Assembly (NCBI RefSeq): GCF_000513855.1
Contig: NZ_KI911318.1
Coordinates: 1,117,327 to 1,181,326 of the forward strand
From: Desulfurococcus amylolyticus Z-533
Lineage (GTDB): Archaea > Thermoproteota > Thermoprotei_A > Sulfolobales > Desulfurococcaceae
Direction: 5' to 3'
Length of the DNA: 64,000 nt
The notes under the pieces are model-generated. The model saw nothing but the letters and a program-made list of their open reading frames with translations, did no database searches and had not been told where the DNA came from. Each line of letters starts with the position of its first letter. The stretch's first letter is position 1. Position numbers and translations under genes: made by a program. Shown one piece after another: positions 1-11,792 of the stretch.

Positions 1-378
1 ATTGTTGAAAGAGGGTTGGAGCAGGCTAAACGAGATGAAGAGCTACGGGTATGGGTCAAGGAGAATATCCGTGTCTATAGAGCAATAGGGTATGTCGTAA
101 ACCCTCCTGGAAGCATTGGTAAAGCTGCCAACTATGCGAGGGTATATGGGGGTACACGGGTAGGTATAGCCATTGAGGAACGAGGCGATACATATGTAAT
201 GAGCCTACGGGGAGATAACACCATTGATTTAAACAGGGTTCTCAGAATCATGTCGAGGGAGCTTCCTGTTATGGGTGGTGGACACCCGTTCGCTGCAGGA
301 GCCAGGGTTAAAAAAGAGTTTTTCAACGAGTTTCTCGTCAGGCTCGATGAAGCCATTAAAGGCTTTTCACAACAGTGA
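1..378 (+). CDS. DHH/DHHA1-family phosphoesterase, C-terminal part (5' end outside window)
   Basis: The frame is open through the left edge, so only the last ~125 residues are present. The protein ends with the DHHA1 signature GGGHPFAAGA (bases ~274-303), the substrate-binding motif of DHH phosphoesterases such as RecJ-like nucleases and NrnA-type oligoribonucleases. The catalytic DHH motif would lie upstream and cannot be seen, so exonuclease versus small-nucleotide phosphodiesterase cannot be decided. Its last 12 bases overlap the end of the convergent gene on the minus strand. The TTG at 16 is an internal Leu codon rather than a believable start, because coding sequence continues to base 1. 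Confidence 0.8.
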   Translation: MVERGLEQAKRDEELRVWVKENIRVYRAIGYVVNPPGSIGKAANYARVYGGTRVGIAIEERGDTYVMSLRGDNTIDLNRVLRIMSRELPVMGGGHPFAAGARVKKEFFNEFLVRLDEAIKGFSQQ

Positions 379-1158
379 CTTCATTTTCTCCTCTATTAGC
401 CTTGAAGCCTCATCCCTACCTAGTTGGGTAGGCTTGGTCTTCCTCAGCTCCTCGAGTATCTTATCGGGGGCTTCAACGTATTGATTGAGCCTCCCATGAG
501 TTCTAGCGATATACCTGTATGCTATCTCCCCATCTCCAAGTAATACCGCGTCGAACACTACGTCTTCACCGCTGGCAACCATTGATACAAGCCCTATCGA
601 GGCTCCCTCCCTCCCGGTTATCTTGAAGAGGTAGCCTCCCTCAATTGTTTCACCAACAAGGTCTAGTGACATAATCCTATCTAGGGGGTCTTCGACTGGT
701 TTCACTGGTTTCTCCACCACGGTTTCCTCAGTCTCCCCAGCCAGGATTCTCTCTGCTTCCTCACGCGTAGGTGCTTCCTTATATTTCTCCTGGATCTCAG
801 CTAGTTTCTCGTTAATTACCTTGTTCTTTATGCTCTCGACCTGTTCATCCGGTACTCTCTTGAATACTTCTAGTTTAAGTGTATCATATAGCCATTTTAT
901 TCTCATGGCTTTCTCATCGATAATGTACTTCACCCTGATTCTAACAGCATCTCCCTTATCTACTTTTACCCCTTCAACCAATACGTGGAAGAGCAACATG
1001 TTTAGCTCCGCGGATGCTCTCGCAATCTCCCTCGCAAACTCCTTGTTTGTTTTCACGATACCTGCTAACTGAGCATAGAGGGTTCTACGTAGTTTATCAG
1101 CATATGCACCGGCTATCACGATACCAGTGTTTAACTCTTTGGCTACCTCCCCACTCAT
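367..1158 (-). CDS. Conserved crenarchaeal protein, probably DUF2258-like
   Basis: This is a 263-residue soluble protein without signal peptide or membrane segment. The first ~110 residues look like an alpha/beta domain rich in charged residues. Residues ~110-155 form a Glu/Lys-rich linker with an ETEETVVEKPVKPVEDP stretch, and a second domain follows at ~160-263. From memory the overall pattern resembles the uncharacterised DUF2258 family of crenarchaea, but I cannot test that. It converges on the DHH gene with a 12-bp overlap. The ATG at 1158 is preceded by an A/T-rich region suitable for a promoter. No function is assigned. Confidence 0.6.
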   Translation of the reverse strand: MSGEVAKELNTGIVIAGAYADKLRRTLYAQLAGIVKTNKEFAREIARASAELNMLLFHVLVEGVKVDKGDAVRIRVKYIIDEKAMRIKWLYDTLKLEVFKRVPDEQVESIKNKVINEKLAEIQEKYKEAPTREEAERILAGETEETVVEKPVKPVEDPLDRIMSLDLVGETIEGGYLFKITGREGASIGLVSMVASGEDVVFDAVLLGDGEIAYRYIARTHGRLNQYVEAPDKILEELRKTKPTQLGRDEASRLIEEKMKSLL

Positions 1159-1255
1159 AAGTGATCCCTAAGAAATAATATATTATCTCAGCTTAATTAA
1201 CTTAATTAATGCCTTGAACTGATTTATTACCCTGTGAGAAACTACTTTTAATACA

Positions 1256-1504
1256 GTGGTGTTGGTGTTGAGTGGTGGAAAGAATTTCTCAGGTATTGTT
1301 GTGGGAATAGAGTACCTAGATGGATTTAACTCACCGCTACTATATGTACATGGGGATATCGAGGGCTCTGAGGGAGACTTCTACGTCCTTGTTGATGAAA
1401 AAGAACTCGACAACTATCTAAGGCTCGGGATAGGTCAGAAGATTGAGGGTATTGGGGAGGAGATCTCACGGAACCCGCTTGTAATAAGGAAACTGGTGGT
1501 ATAG
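1256..1504 (+). CDS. Small conserved hypothetical protein
   Basis: This 82-residue protein starts at GTG 1256; a second GTG follows immediately. It is predicted to be mostly beta (hydrophobic strands around FSGIVVGIEYL, PLLYVHGDI and DFYVLVD), with an acidic middle and no cysteines or catalytic motif that I recognise. It lies three bases before the next gene on the same strand and is therefore probably translated with it. An OB-fold or small beta-barrel is possible but is only a guess. Confidence 0.6.
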   Translation: MVLVLSGGKNFSGIVVGIEYLDGFNSPLLYVHGDIEGSEGDFYVLVDEKELDNYLRLGIGQKIEGIGEEISRNPLVIRKLVV

Positions 1505-1507
1505 GTC

Positions 1508-1981
1508 TTGAAGCTCCTTGCAAGACCCCCTAGGATCAAGGTCCTAGAGGCCGCTGGGTGCATCGGGGATAACCGGGTGAAAATAGTTGATTCTAGTAGG
1601 GCTGTAGTCTCCTCAAGTACTGGTGAGAGAAAGTACAGGGTTATCCTACTAGAGGAGGGGCAAGGCGTCTTCAGGGCTTATAGCGATGATAATGGAACTG
1701 TTTACAAAGGGTATGTGGGCTACCCCATTATAGCCTTCATGATTCTCAGGGGTTATCTCCCCATAGATAATGTTATCATAAAGGCATTCACCGGTATACC
1801 CTGGAAGGAGCTTAATGAGAAGTATAAGAAGTACTCTATCGTTGAAAACATTGTTATCTCGAGGGCTGAGAAGATAGGTGTCTCAAGGAATATTATAGAT
1901 GACTACATCAACGTGATCTTCAAGAAGATTGGGATTTATAAGATATATTTCGACGAGTCCCTCCTCTCCACATGGAGTTGA
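1508..1981 (+). CDS. Hypothetical protein, 157 residues, coupled to the preceding small gene
   Basis: The frame starts at TTG 1508, three bases after the stop of the previous gene, which suggests translational coupling. The N-terminal ~90 residues are beta-rich. The middle YVGYPIIAFMILRGYLP is hydrophobic and may be a buried helix. The C-terminal third (LNEKYKKYSIVENIVISRA) is helical and basic. I do not recognise a family. Codon use and composition match the neighbouring genes, and the pair looks like a lineage-specific crenarchaeal operon. It converges on the minus-strand gene that ends at 2000. Confidence 0.6.
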   Translation: MKLLARPPRIKVLEAAGCIGDNRVKIVDSSRAVVSSSTGERKYRVILLEEGQGVFRAYSDDNGTVYKGYVGYPIIAFMILRGYLPIDNVIIKAFTGIPWKELNEKYKKYSIVENIVISRAEKIGVSRNIIDDYINVIFKKIGIYKIYFDESLLSTWS

Positions 1982-1999
1982 GGACTCCTACCGATTAAA

Positions 2000-2641
2000 C
2001 TAGTACAAGGTTATTTTACCATGTACCACCCTGAAATACCTCTCCTTGAGGAGCTTGTAGATTATTTGCCTAGCCACTTCCTTTTCTACACCTAACTCAA
2101 GCGATATGGCCCTTATGGCGTCTTTAATAGTTATCTCACCATACTCTATCATCAGCTTCCTCAATAAATCGTATACCTGGCCATAAACCCCCTCTGGTTT
2201 ACTAGCTATACGCAGCCTATCCATGTCTACATATATCCTTACCACCCTGCCCTTCCACATTCTCATAAGGTAAGTGTCCTCATCTATCTTATCGACATAT
2301 ATCTTGGCGAAGAACCTGGGTATCCTGGCCTTGGAGCCAGGGGTTGTAAACACTAGTATGTTCCCATAGTTTTTTACTAGGGGATAGAACTCTATTTCCT
2401 CCCCTGGCTCGAAGACTATGAGTAGCCCTTTCCTAGCCTCAACCAACTGGTTTATATGGATGCCAGGTATAGATGATCCCTCTAACCCTATGGTTCTACT
2501 CAGTATACTGTTTTGATCAAGTATAATGATCGGGTCTACTGGTTTATTATTCAATACCTCGAGCACTATCCTTGACTTAATACCCATATAATGGCTTACA
2601 ACGGCTTTAAACCCCCTTGTAAGTAGTCTTATTAAATCCAC
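2000..2641 (-). CDS. Hypothetical protein with C-terminal winged-helix-like domain
   Basis: This 213-residue protein has two parts. Residues 1-140 are an unrecognised alpha/beta region. Residues ~150-213 (VYDLLRKLMIEYGEITIKD, then VARQIIYKLLKERYFRVVHG) have the helix-turn-helix plus wing pattern of a winged-helix domain. No cysteines or catalytic motif are obvious. A DNA- or RNA-binding role is inferred from the wing pattern only. The gene is divergent from the isomerase gene at 2.9 kb, with about 280 bases between them that hold a candidate RNA. Confidence 0.55.
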   Translation of the reverse strand: MDLIRLLTRGFKAVVSHYMGIKSRIVLEVLNNKPVDPIIILDQNSILSRTIGLEGSSIPGIHINQLVEARKGLLIVFEPGEEIEFYPLVKNYGNILVFTTPGSKARIPRFFAKIYVDKIDEDTYLMRMWKGRVVRIYVDMDRLRIASKPEGVYGQVYDLLRKLMIEYGEITIKDAIRAISLELGVEKEVARQIIYKLLKERYFRVVHGKITLY

Positions 2642-2764
2642 CCTACCATCACGCTATAGTTATTTTATATCTCAAACCCATTTAAAAGAAGAATAACTAG
2701 GTTGTATATCTGTTCCTAGTTTGAAGGTTTTACAGGATGCTTAATGCTCTCCTTGCTTTACCCG

Positions 2765-2776
2765 TTTAAATTTATA
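2765..2776 (+). promoter_or_regulatory. Probable TATA box upstream of the 2.8-kb RNA candidate / isomerase gene
   Basis: The bases TTTAAATTTATA match the archaeal box A. A transcription start about 25 bases downstream would fall near 2795-2800, ahead of the structured region that precedes the isomerase gene. The gene therefore either has a 130-base 5' leader or follows a separate RNA. Confidence 0.5.
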
Positions 2777-2796
2777 AGCGCCAGATTCTTTAAGTC

Positions 2797-2915
2797 TATT
2801 GGCGACCCCTTAGCTCTCCGAGACCCATGGCTGTCTACGGGGAGGGAGCCGGGGAGGAACCGTGATAAACCACCCAACGAAGACCTAGAGCGTGGGCGGG
2901 AAACGGTTGAAGGGG
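2797..2915 (+). ncRNA. Candidate structured RNA or structured 5' leader (family shared with 58.2 kb)
   Basis: Three nested pairings can be read. CTCTCCG (2814-2820) pairs with CGGGGAG (2838-2844), with one G-U pair. AACCGT (2858-2863) pairs with ACGGTT (2903-2908). An inner stem CC/CCCA/CG (2870-2879) pairs with CG/TGGG/GG (2891-2899). The composition is far more G+C-rich than the surrounding intergenic DNA. The 3' part shares an AACGA...CTTAGAGCG...GCGGGAAAC(A/G)GTTG pattern with a region at 58.25 kb. I do not recognise it as RNase P, SRP or 5S RNA. It may be a separate RNA or a leader of the isomerase gene. Confidence 0.4.
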
Positions 2916-2924
2916 GTGTCATGC

Positions 2925-3914
2925 TTGGAGGAGATGTATAGGGGCTGGGTTAACCAGATTAGAGAGGCCCTGCTTGAATGGGGGAGATACAGGGTTTCCG
3001 GGGTCTTCGACAAGATCGTGGTACTCGGTATGGGTGGTAGCGGTATAGTAGGGGATTTCCTAGCTACTCTTTCACAAACCAGTAGAGGCCTCCCCGTGTA
3101 TACTTCTAAATCGCATCACGCGCCTGGCTTCATTGACTCAGAGACACTGGTTTTATCAGTTAGTTACAGTGGTAATACTGTTGAAACAGTAAATGCAACT
3201 ATCGAGGCGTTTAAGAAGACGGGGAATATAGTGGTGGTCTCCAGCGGGGGTCATCTAAGAGACTATGCTTTGAAGCATGGATTACCATATATTCCACTAC
3301 CCACGGGTCTTGCTCCAAGAGCCTCCCTCCCATCAATGCTCTTCAAGATCCTTGGATTACTTGACTCGAGCGGGTTATCCATGGTGGGTAAGAGGGATGC
3401 TGAGGAAACCTTGTCATTCATAAATAGTGTCATGGATAACGCGGTGGAAGAGGCTTACCGGCTAGCCGAGTGGATCCATGGAATCCAGGGTCTACTGGTT
3501 ATTGCAACCCATACCCCTCTAGAAGCGCTGGCTCTAAGGGGTAAGAACGAGTTTAATGAGAACAGTAAGATACCGGTTAAAATAGATGTTGCACCTGAAT
3601 GGATGCATAACGATATAGTAGGGTATGAGGAGCCTAGTGGTATACCCTTAAAGATCATTGAAGTCTTCGACCCGGTTGACGAGGCTGGATACAGGCTCGT
3701 GGAGTTCATGGATGAAATATACAAGGAGGTTAATGCCTGGAGGCATAGGTTAAGTCTTAGAGGGGAGACATTATTAGATAAGCTTATCTACGGTAGCCTA
3801 GTTCTCGGAGTGGCCAGCGTCAGGCTCGCTGTTCTCAGGGGTATAGATCCCCTTGAGACAAGGAGTATCAAGAGGTATAAGGAGTCTGTGCATAATATAT
3901 TCCCCGGGCTTTAA
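2925..3914 (+). CDS. Bifunctional phosphoglucose/phosphomannose isomerase
   Basis: The enzyme interconverts glucose-6-phosphate or mannose-6-phosphate with fructose-6-phosphate in crenarchaeal sugar metabolism. The first SIS domain shows GMGGSG (~residue 37), the phosphate-binding SVSYSGNT (~86) and PLPTGLAPRAS (~126). The C-terminal half carries NEFNENSKIPVKIDVAPEWMHND, typical of archaeal PGI/PMI proteins. The length (~329 aa) fits the family. The open frame reaches back to GTG 2892, but that start lies inside the structured 5' region. TTG 2925, eight bases after AAGGGGG, or ATG 2934 are more likely starts. tRNA-Pro follows 40 bases downstream. Confidence 0.88.
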   Translation: MEEMYRGWVNQIREALLEWGRYRVSGVFDKIVVLGMGGSGIVGDFLATLSQTSRGLPVYTSKSHHAPGFIDSETLVLSVSYSGNTVETVNATIEAFKKTGNIVVVSSGGHLRDYALKHGLPYIPLPTGLAPRASLPSMLFKILGLLDSSGLSMVGKRDAEETLSFINSVMDNAVEEAYRLAEWIHGIQGLLVIATHTPLEALALRGKNEFNENSKIPVKIDVAPEWMHNDIVGYEEPSGIPLKIIEVFDPVDEAGYRLVEFMDEIYKEVNAWRHRLSLRGETLLDKLIYGSLVLGVASVRLAVLRGIDPLETRSIKRYKESVHNIFPGL

Positions 3915-3954
3915 AGGTTAAAAAGCTCTAAGCACTATTAAACCTAGTATCTGA

Positions 3955-4028
3955 GGGGCCGTAGTCTAGCCTGGCTAGGATGCGGGGCTTGGGCCCCCGT
4001 GACCCGGGGTTCAAATCCCCGCGGCCCC
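3955..4028 (+). tRNA. tRNA-Pro(TGG)
   Basis: The acceptor stem GGGGCCG pairs with CGGCCCC, and the T arm CCGGGGTTCAAATCCCCG is intact. The anticodon stem CGGGG/CCCCG closes the loop CTTGGGC, so the anticodon is TGG (Pro). There is no intron and no encoded CCA. The last 18 bases lie antisense to the 3' end of the PAP2 gene. Confidence 0.95.
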
Positions 4029-4892
4029 ACTATTCGTGTTCCTATTCCTTGTCTTCTTTCCTAGGATCAGTGGTGTATTGAATATTATCAAGCCTATTAT
4101 GGTGAAAAATATTATCCTCGCCACTCCCCCTGTTCTAGCTGCCAGGTATAATGGCCCAGTAGCTATTAGCACTAGTATTAATGCCTTTATTCTATGTCTC
4201 ATATCCATAGTGTTTAACGCCTCTATCACGTCCTTTATCCTCCTGCCTGAGGCTACTAGTGCTATACCTATTCCAGTTAACCCTAGCGCCGTGGGCTCCC
4301 ATTGCCTAAGTAATAGTGTAGTTGATGATAGAGCTATTGCTGCCGCGCCTATCGTGATAGATGCTGACCCAGGTTCAAGCCTACTGCCTAGATAATAAAT
4401 TATCAGGGCTATAGCTAGCCCTGCAGTGATTCCGCCGGCCACGTCTACTACGTAGTGGGCTCTTAGATATATCCTGCTCAGCGATATGCCTGCAACCAAT
4501 AGTGCTGAGGCTACTGAGAGGTATTTATCCCCTAGTTTCAGTGTGAGTGTGCCCCAGAATGATGTTGAGATCTGTGCATGACCGCTTGGGAACCCGGGGC
4601 CCTCTGCCTCCACTAACGGGTTTGGTGGCCTCGGCGTGTTGAATGAGTACTTCATCACCAGGTTTAATGAGCCGGAGGCTATTACAGCGAGAACGGTATA
4701 TAAGCCTGTGTAGGGGTCTACTATATAGTATAATAATATGCATGTGAACAAGTATATGTATTCCTCGCCGAGGATGCTCCACATCCTCCATACGCCCGTG
4801 TTATTTAAGAGTATTGTTGAGGCGAGGGCTATGGCTATCACTGCATCCAGGAGTACTTTAAACCTATTATTTAATCCCTGCAATAAGATCAT
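4011..4892 (-). CDS. PAP2-superfamily membrane phosphatase
   Basis: This is a multi-pass membrane protein of 293 residues with about eight hydrophobic segments. All three PAP2 phosphatase signatures are present: KYSFNTPRPPNP (~residue 81), the PSGH motif in GPGFPSGHAQ (~98) and SRIYLRAHYVVDVAGG (~139), with the catalytic His. Such enzymes dephosphorylate lipid phosphates or isoprenyl pyrophosphates. In an archaeon, isoprenoid (dolichyl) diphosphate recycling is plausible but is inferred. The C-terminal codons overlap the end of tRNA-Pro on the opposite strand by 18 bases, so the last six residues are encoded by the complement of tRNA sequence. Confidence 0.85.
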   Translation of the reverse strand: MILLQGLNNRFKVLLDAVIAIALASTILLNNTGVWRMWSILGEEYIYLFTCILLYYIVDPYTGLYTVLAVIASGSLNLVMKYSFNTPRPPNPLVEAEGPGFPSGHAQISTSFWGTLTLKLGDKYLSVASALLVAGISLSRIYLRAHYVVDVAGGITAGLAIALIIYYLGSRLEPGSASITIGAAAIALSSTTLLLRQWEPTALGLTGIGIALVASGRRIKDVIEALNTMDMRHRIKALILVLIATGPLYLAARTGGVARIIFFTIIGLIIFNTPLILGKKTRNRNTNSGAAGI

Positions 4893-4996
4893 TCCTCCTG
4901 GTGAACTAATATTATATTCCCCGGCTTAGAATAATATATTTACTCGATGATGAAATGACGGTAACCGGAGCCCGTGAAGACCGTTCTCCTAGCTGA

Positions 4997-5848
4997 TTAA
5001 GCCTTGTAGAGCCAGAAGCCAAGTAACCCAATCAACATTTCAACCAGGGTCTCTCTTCTCGCCTCCTCAAGCTTCTCCTTAATGCCCAGGAACCTATATG
5101 CCTTGATCATAGAGTAGAAGTAGAGGATGCCGGCTGCAGCGATAAGTATCTTGTAGAGTATGCTGGACCCCGTGAGTAGGCCTGTCAAAATCCCCGTGAG
5201 AGGCCCCGTGAACCCTGTTATCACGAGTAACTTGGAGGATGCCTCGACGCCGGTCTTCAATGGTATTGTCTCATACCCCTGTATTCTATCGCCCTCGATG
5301 TCCTGTATGGCCTTCAACACCTCCCTGCCTAATGTAACTATGAATATTGTGAGAGAGAGCCCGGCAACTACAACTGTATCGCCGGGCGGTGCATCAGCCG
5401 CGGTATAACCATATATTATGGGACCCGTTGTAGAGGTAGCTACCACGAGCTGGCTCCACCAATGCCTCCTCAGGAAGCTATAGCTGAGTCCTAGTACAGC
5501 GTATACTGCTGCAACCAACGCTACATAAATATTAATTACCAGGTTTAATAACACACCAACCATTACGAGAACAAGTGCCAGGGTAAGCGAGATCCTCGGG
5601 GAAGCCTTACCACTAGGCAGGGGCTTCCACGGCTTGTTAACCCGGTCAACCTCTAAATCCACCACATCGTTAACCAGCATAGAGGCTGATGTAATGGTAA
5701 AACCTGTTACAAAGCCCACCAAAAGCCTCGCAAGGCCCACGCCAGAGAAATCATAGTATCTAAACATCAATAACATAAAGATAGCGCCGAAACCACTCAT
5801 CAGGGAGTTAGGCAACCTCATCATGCGACAATAATCAATAACACCCAT
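4997..5848 (-). CDS. UbiA-family prenyltransferase, probable digeranylgeranylglyceryl phosphate synthase
   Basis: The membrane enzyme likely attaches the second geranylgeranyl chain in archaeal ether-lipid synthesis. It has about eight hydrophobic helices and both UbiA Asp motifs: NDVVDLEVDRVNKP (~residue 60) and DIEGDRIQGYE (~182). The frame is open to 5926, but the first 26 residues of that version look like extra sequence. ATG 5848, giving MGVIDYCRMMRLPN, matches the usual N-terminus, so I chose it. The gene lies directly downstream of the rRNA operon on the same strand, past its processing stem. The substrate is inferred from the family and from the archaeal context. Confidence 0.8.
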   Translation of the reverse strand: MGVIDYCRMMRLPNSLMSGFGAIFMLLMFRYYDFSGVGLARLLVGFVTGFTITSASMLVNDVVDLEVDRVNKPWKPLPSGKASPRISLTLALVLVMVGVLLNLVINIYVALVAAVYAVLGLSYSFLRRHWWSQLVVATSTTGPIIYGYTAADAPPGDTVVVAGLSLTIFIVTLGREVLKAIQDIEGDRIQGYETIPLKTGVEASSKLLVITGFTGPLTGILTGLLTGSSILYKILIAAAGILYFYSMIKAYRFLGIKEKLEEARRETLVEMLIGLLGFWLYKA

Positions 5849-5899
5849 ATCAACCACTAATATATTGGATAACGAAGAGAAGGAAATTAAAACCATTAC

Positions 5900-5956
5900 G
5901 AGCGCTACAGGTACGCCCATAGGCAAGGTTTATACCCGAATCTATGAGACCCCGCC
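5900..5956 (-). repeat. 23S rRNA processing stem, 3' half
   Basis: Two blocks are perfectly complementary to sequence beyond the other end of the 23S gene: 5900-5925 with 9129-9154 (26 bp) and 5937-5956 with 9098-9117 (20 bp). The unpaired bases between the blocks (5926-5936 and 9118-9128) sit where the bulge-helix-bulge cleaved by the archaeal splicing endonuclease would be expected. This half lies just downstream of the rRNA and upstream of the prenyltransferase gene. Confidence 0.85.
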
Positions 5957-9097
<3,141 letters not shown>

Positions 9098-9286
9098 GGC
9101 GGGGTCTCATAGATTCGATTAGTACCCCTGCCTATGGGCGTACCTGTAGCGCTCATAACCCCGCTGAGTTTAACAGGGGGTTCACGCCTTCACACGGGGA
9201 ATACCCCCGTGTTGCATCTGGGTGAGAAGGCGGATGCTGCCCAACCAGGTGTATTCCAGCCCCGGCCCCACCCCGGCCTCAGTGGC
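9098..9286 (-). other. 16S-23S spacer with processing stems, no tRNA
   Basis: The ~190-base spacer has no tRNA, which is usual in this order. It contains the 5' half of the 23S processing stem (9098-9154), a small hairpin ACACGGGG/CCCCGTGT (~9191-9212) and the 3' half of the 16S processing stem (9224-9259). The latter is nearly identical in reverse complement to the leader at 10812-10845. Confidence 0.8.
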
Positions 9287-10782
<1,496 letters not shown>

Positions 10783-10811
10783 TACGGCCGCTTGGGGCGA
10801 GGCCGAGGTTT

Positions 10812-10895
10812 CTGGATTACCTGGTTGGACAGCATCCACCTTCTCGTCGGATTCAAGCTTCCGGAGGGTAAGCGCCCTCCGGATTGCTTGAATCC
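10812..10895 (-). repeat. 16S leader: processing stem half and strong hairpin
   Basis: Bases 10812-10845 pair with 9224-9259 beyond the 16S 3' end to form the pre-16S processing stem, with small differences that leave bulges. Upstream of it, 10849-10895 folds into an exceptionally stable hairpin: GGATTCAAGC and CCGGAGGG pair with CCCTCCGG and GCTTGAATCC, separated by two short internal loops. Confidence 0.8.
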
Positions 10896-10944
10896 CCATT
10901 GGGTTTTCTTGTAAGCGTCCGGAATCTTATTCTTGTTGATAAGG

Positions 10945-10958
10945 GTTTATATATTTTA
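10945..10958 (-). promoter_or_regulatory. rRNA operon promoter (TATA box)
   Basis: On the minus strand the bases AAAATATATAAACC form a box A. A transcription start ~25 bases downstream (near 10920) would give a leader of ~140 bases ahead of 16S. The same A/T block reads TTTATATATTTT on the plus strand, so it could also serve the divergent direction. Confidence 0.6.
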
Positions 10959-10973
10959 TGCCTCATGATCATT

Positions 10974-11099
10974 TACATGGCCATTGACTGGTTCCAGACC
11001 CACTATGGTGTGCCCGCGGCAGGAGACCGGCTTATCATTCACCGGGCTATGCTCGGCGTCAAAGCGATGCCGCCGCCGGGCAGTGCCGCGGGCCATGTA
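10974..11099 (-). ncRNA. Candidate structured RNA upstream of the rRNA promoter (strand uncertain)
   Basis: This G+C-rich island of ~125 bases in A/T-rich DNA is bounded by TACATGGCC (10974-10982) and its exact complement GGCCATGTA (11091-11099). A second perfect inverted pair lies inside: GCCCGCGGCA (11012-11021) and TGCCGCGGGC (11084-11093). On the minus strand the inner stem is followed directly by ACA, and the apical part contains CCGG-TGAATGATAAG-CCGG. These two features resemble an archaeal H/ACA guide RNA with a kink loop. It has no 5S or SRP signatures. The identification is tentative. Confidence 0.35.
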
Positions 11100-11129
11100 T
11101 CTCTATGTTTCATAAGGGTATTAATTGTT

Positions 11130-11792
11130 TTATTCGATGAGCTCTATGAGGCTCTGAACCACTGCATCCGGGCTGCATCCACTGGTGGATAGCCCTGTTC
11201 CCCTTCTGTTAACAATCACTACCCCGACCCCGGCCTGCCTGGCAGCTATGCAGTCGACTACTCTATCACCGATATATAGTGTTTCACCTGGATGCATACC
11301 AGTCATCCTCAACGCATTTAATATCACGTCTGGCTCAGGCTTTCCCCTAACACCTGGTGTCACTCCAGAAACCACGTTAAAGTACCTTGATACACCGAGG
11401 TGGTTGAGGAAAGCATTTATTCTCTCCACTATGCTTGAGGAAGCTACTCCAAGTACATAACCCTTTGAAGACAGGTATTCTAGTACCGGCACCACGTCCG
11501 GGAATAATTTAACGTGTTTACTCCAGTTCTCCCAGACAAGCCTCCTCCTAACCTCAATGAACTCCCTCGCCTTCTCCTCACTGACCCCACCCAGTATCTC
11601 GTTGAGGAGGTATTCGAGGGGGTAGCCTATCAACTCCCTGATTATGGACGGATCGACGCGTAGACCAGTGAGACGTGCTGCCTCGGTAAAGCTCCAGACA
11701 ATGAAGTCCTCGCTATCTACAAGCGTGCCATCCAGGTCGAAGAGGATTAGTCTGACACTGTTTAAAAGACTACTCACTGGAATCTTCATCAC
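11130..11792 (-). CDS. HAD-superfamily hydrolase, phosphoglycolate-phosphatase-like
   Basis: This is a 220-residue soluble phosphatase of the beta-phosphoglucomutase/Gph type. Motif I is LFDLDGTLVDSE (~residue 17), with the nucleophile and acid Asp. Motif II is VASSS (~116), motif III includes the Lys of RGKPEPDVI (~148) and motif IV is GDRVVDCIAA (~176). A helical cap lies between motifs I and II. The substrate cannot be read from sequence. The GTG start at 11792 overlaps the end of the upstream phosphatase gene by 23 bases, so the two HAD genes are probably co-translated. Confidence 0.82.
   Translation of the reverse strand: MMKIPVSSLLNSVRLILFDLDGTLVDSEDFIVWSFTEAARLTGLRVDPSIIRELIGYPLEYLLNEILGGVSEEKAREFIEVRRRLVWENWSKHVKLFPDVVPVLEYLSSKGYVLGVASSSIVERINAFLNHLGVSRYFNVVSGVTPGVRGKPEPDVILNALRMTGMHPGETLYIGDRVVDCIAARQAGVGVVIVNRRGTGLSTSGCSPDAVVQSLIELIE

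Noticed and set aside
2797-2915. RNase P RNA or SRP RNA
   Set aside because: The conserved RNase P core blocks and the SRP helix 8 GGAAG...AGCAG region are not present.
2744-2941. 65-codon frame before the isomerase gene
   Set aside because: It overlaps the TATA box and the structured segment, and its composition is not protein-like; it overlaps the start of the isomerase.
9098-9286. Spacer tRNA between 16S and 23S
   Set aside because: The spacer contains only processing stems and no cloverleaf or T-arm motif.
10974-11099. 5S rRNA for the ~125-base structured island near the rRNA operon
   Set aside because: The length is right, but conserved 5S features such as the loop A/loop C sequences are absent.
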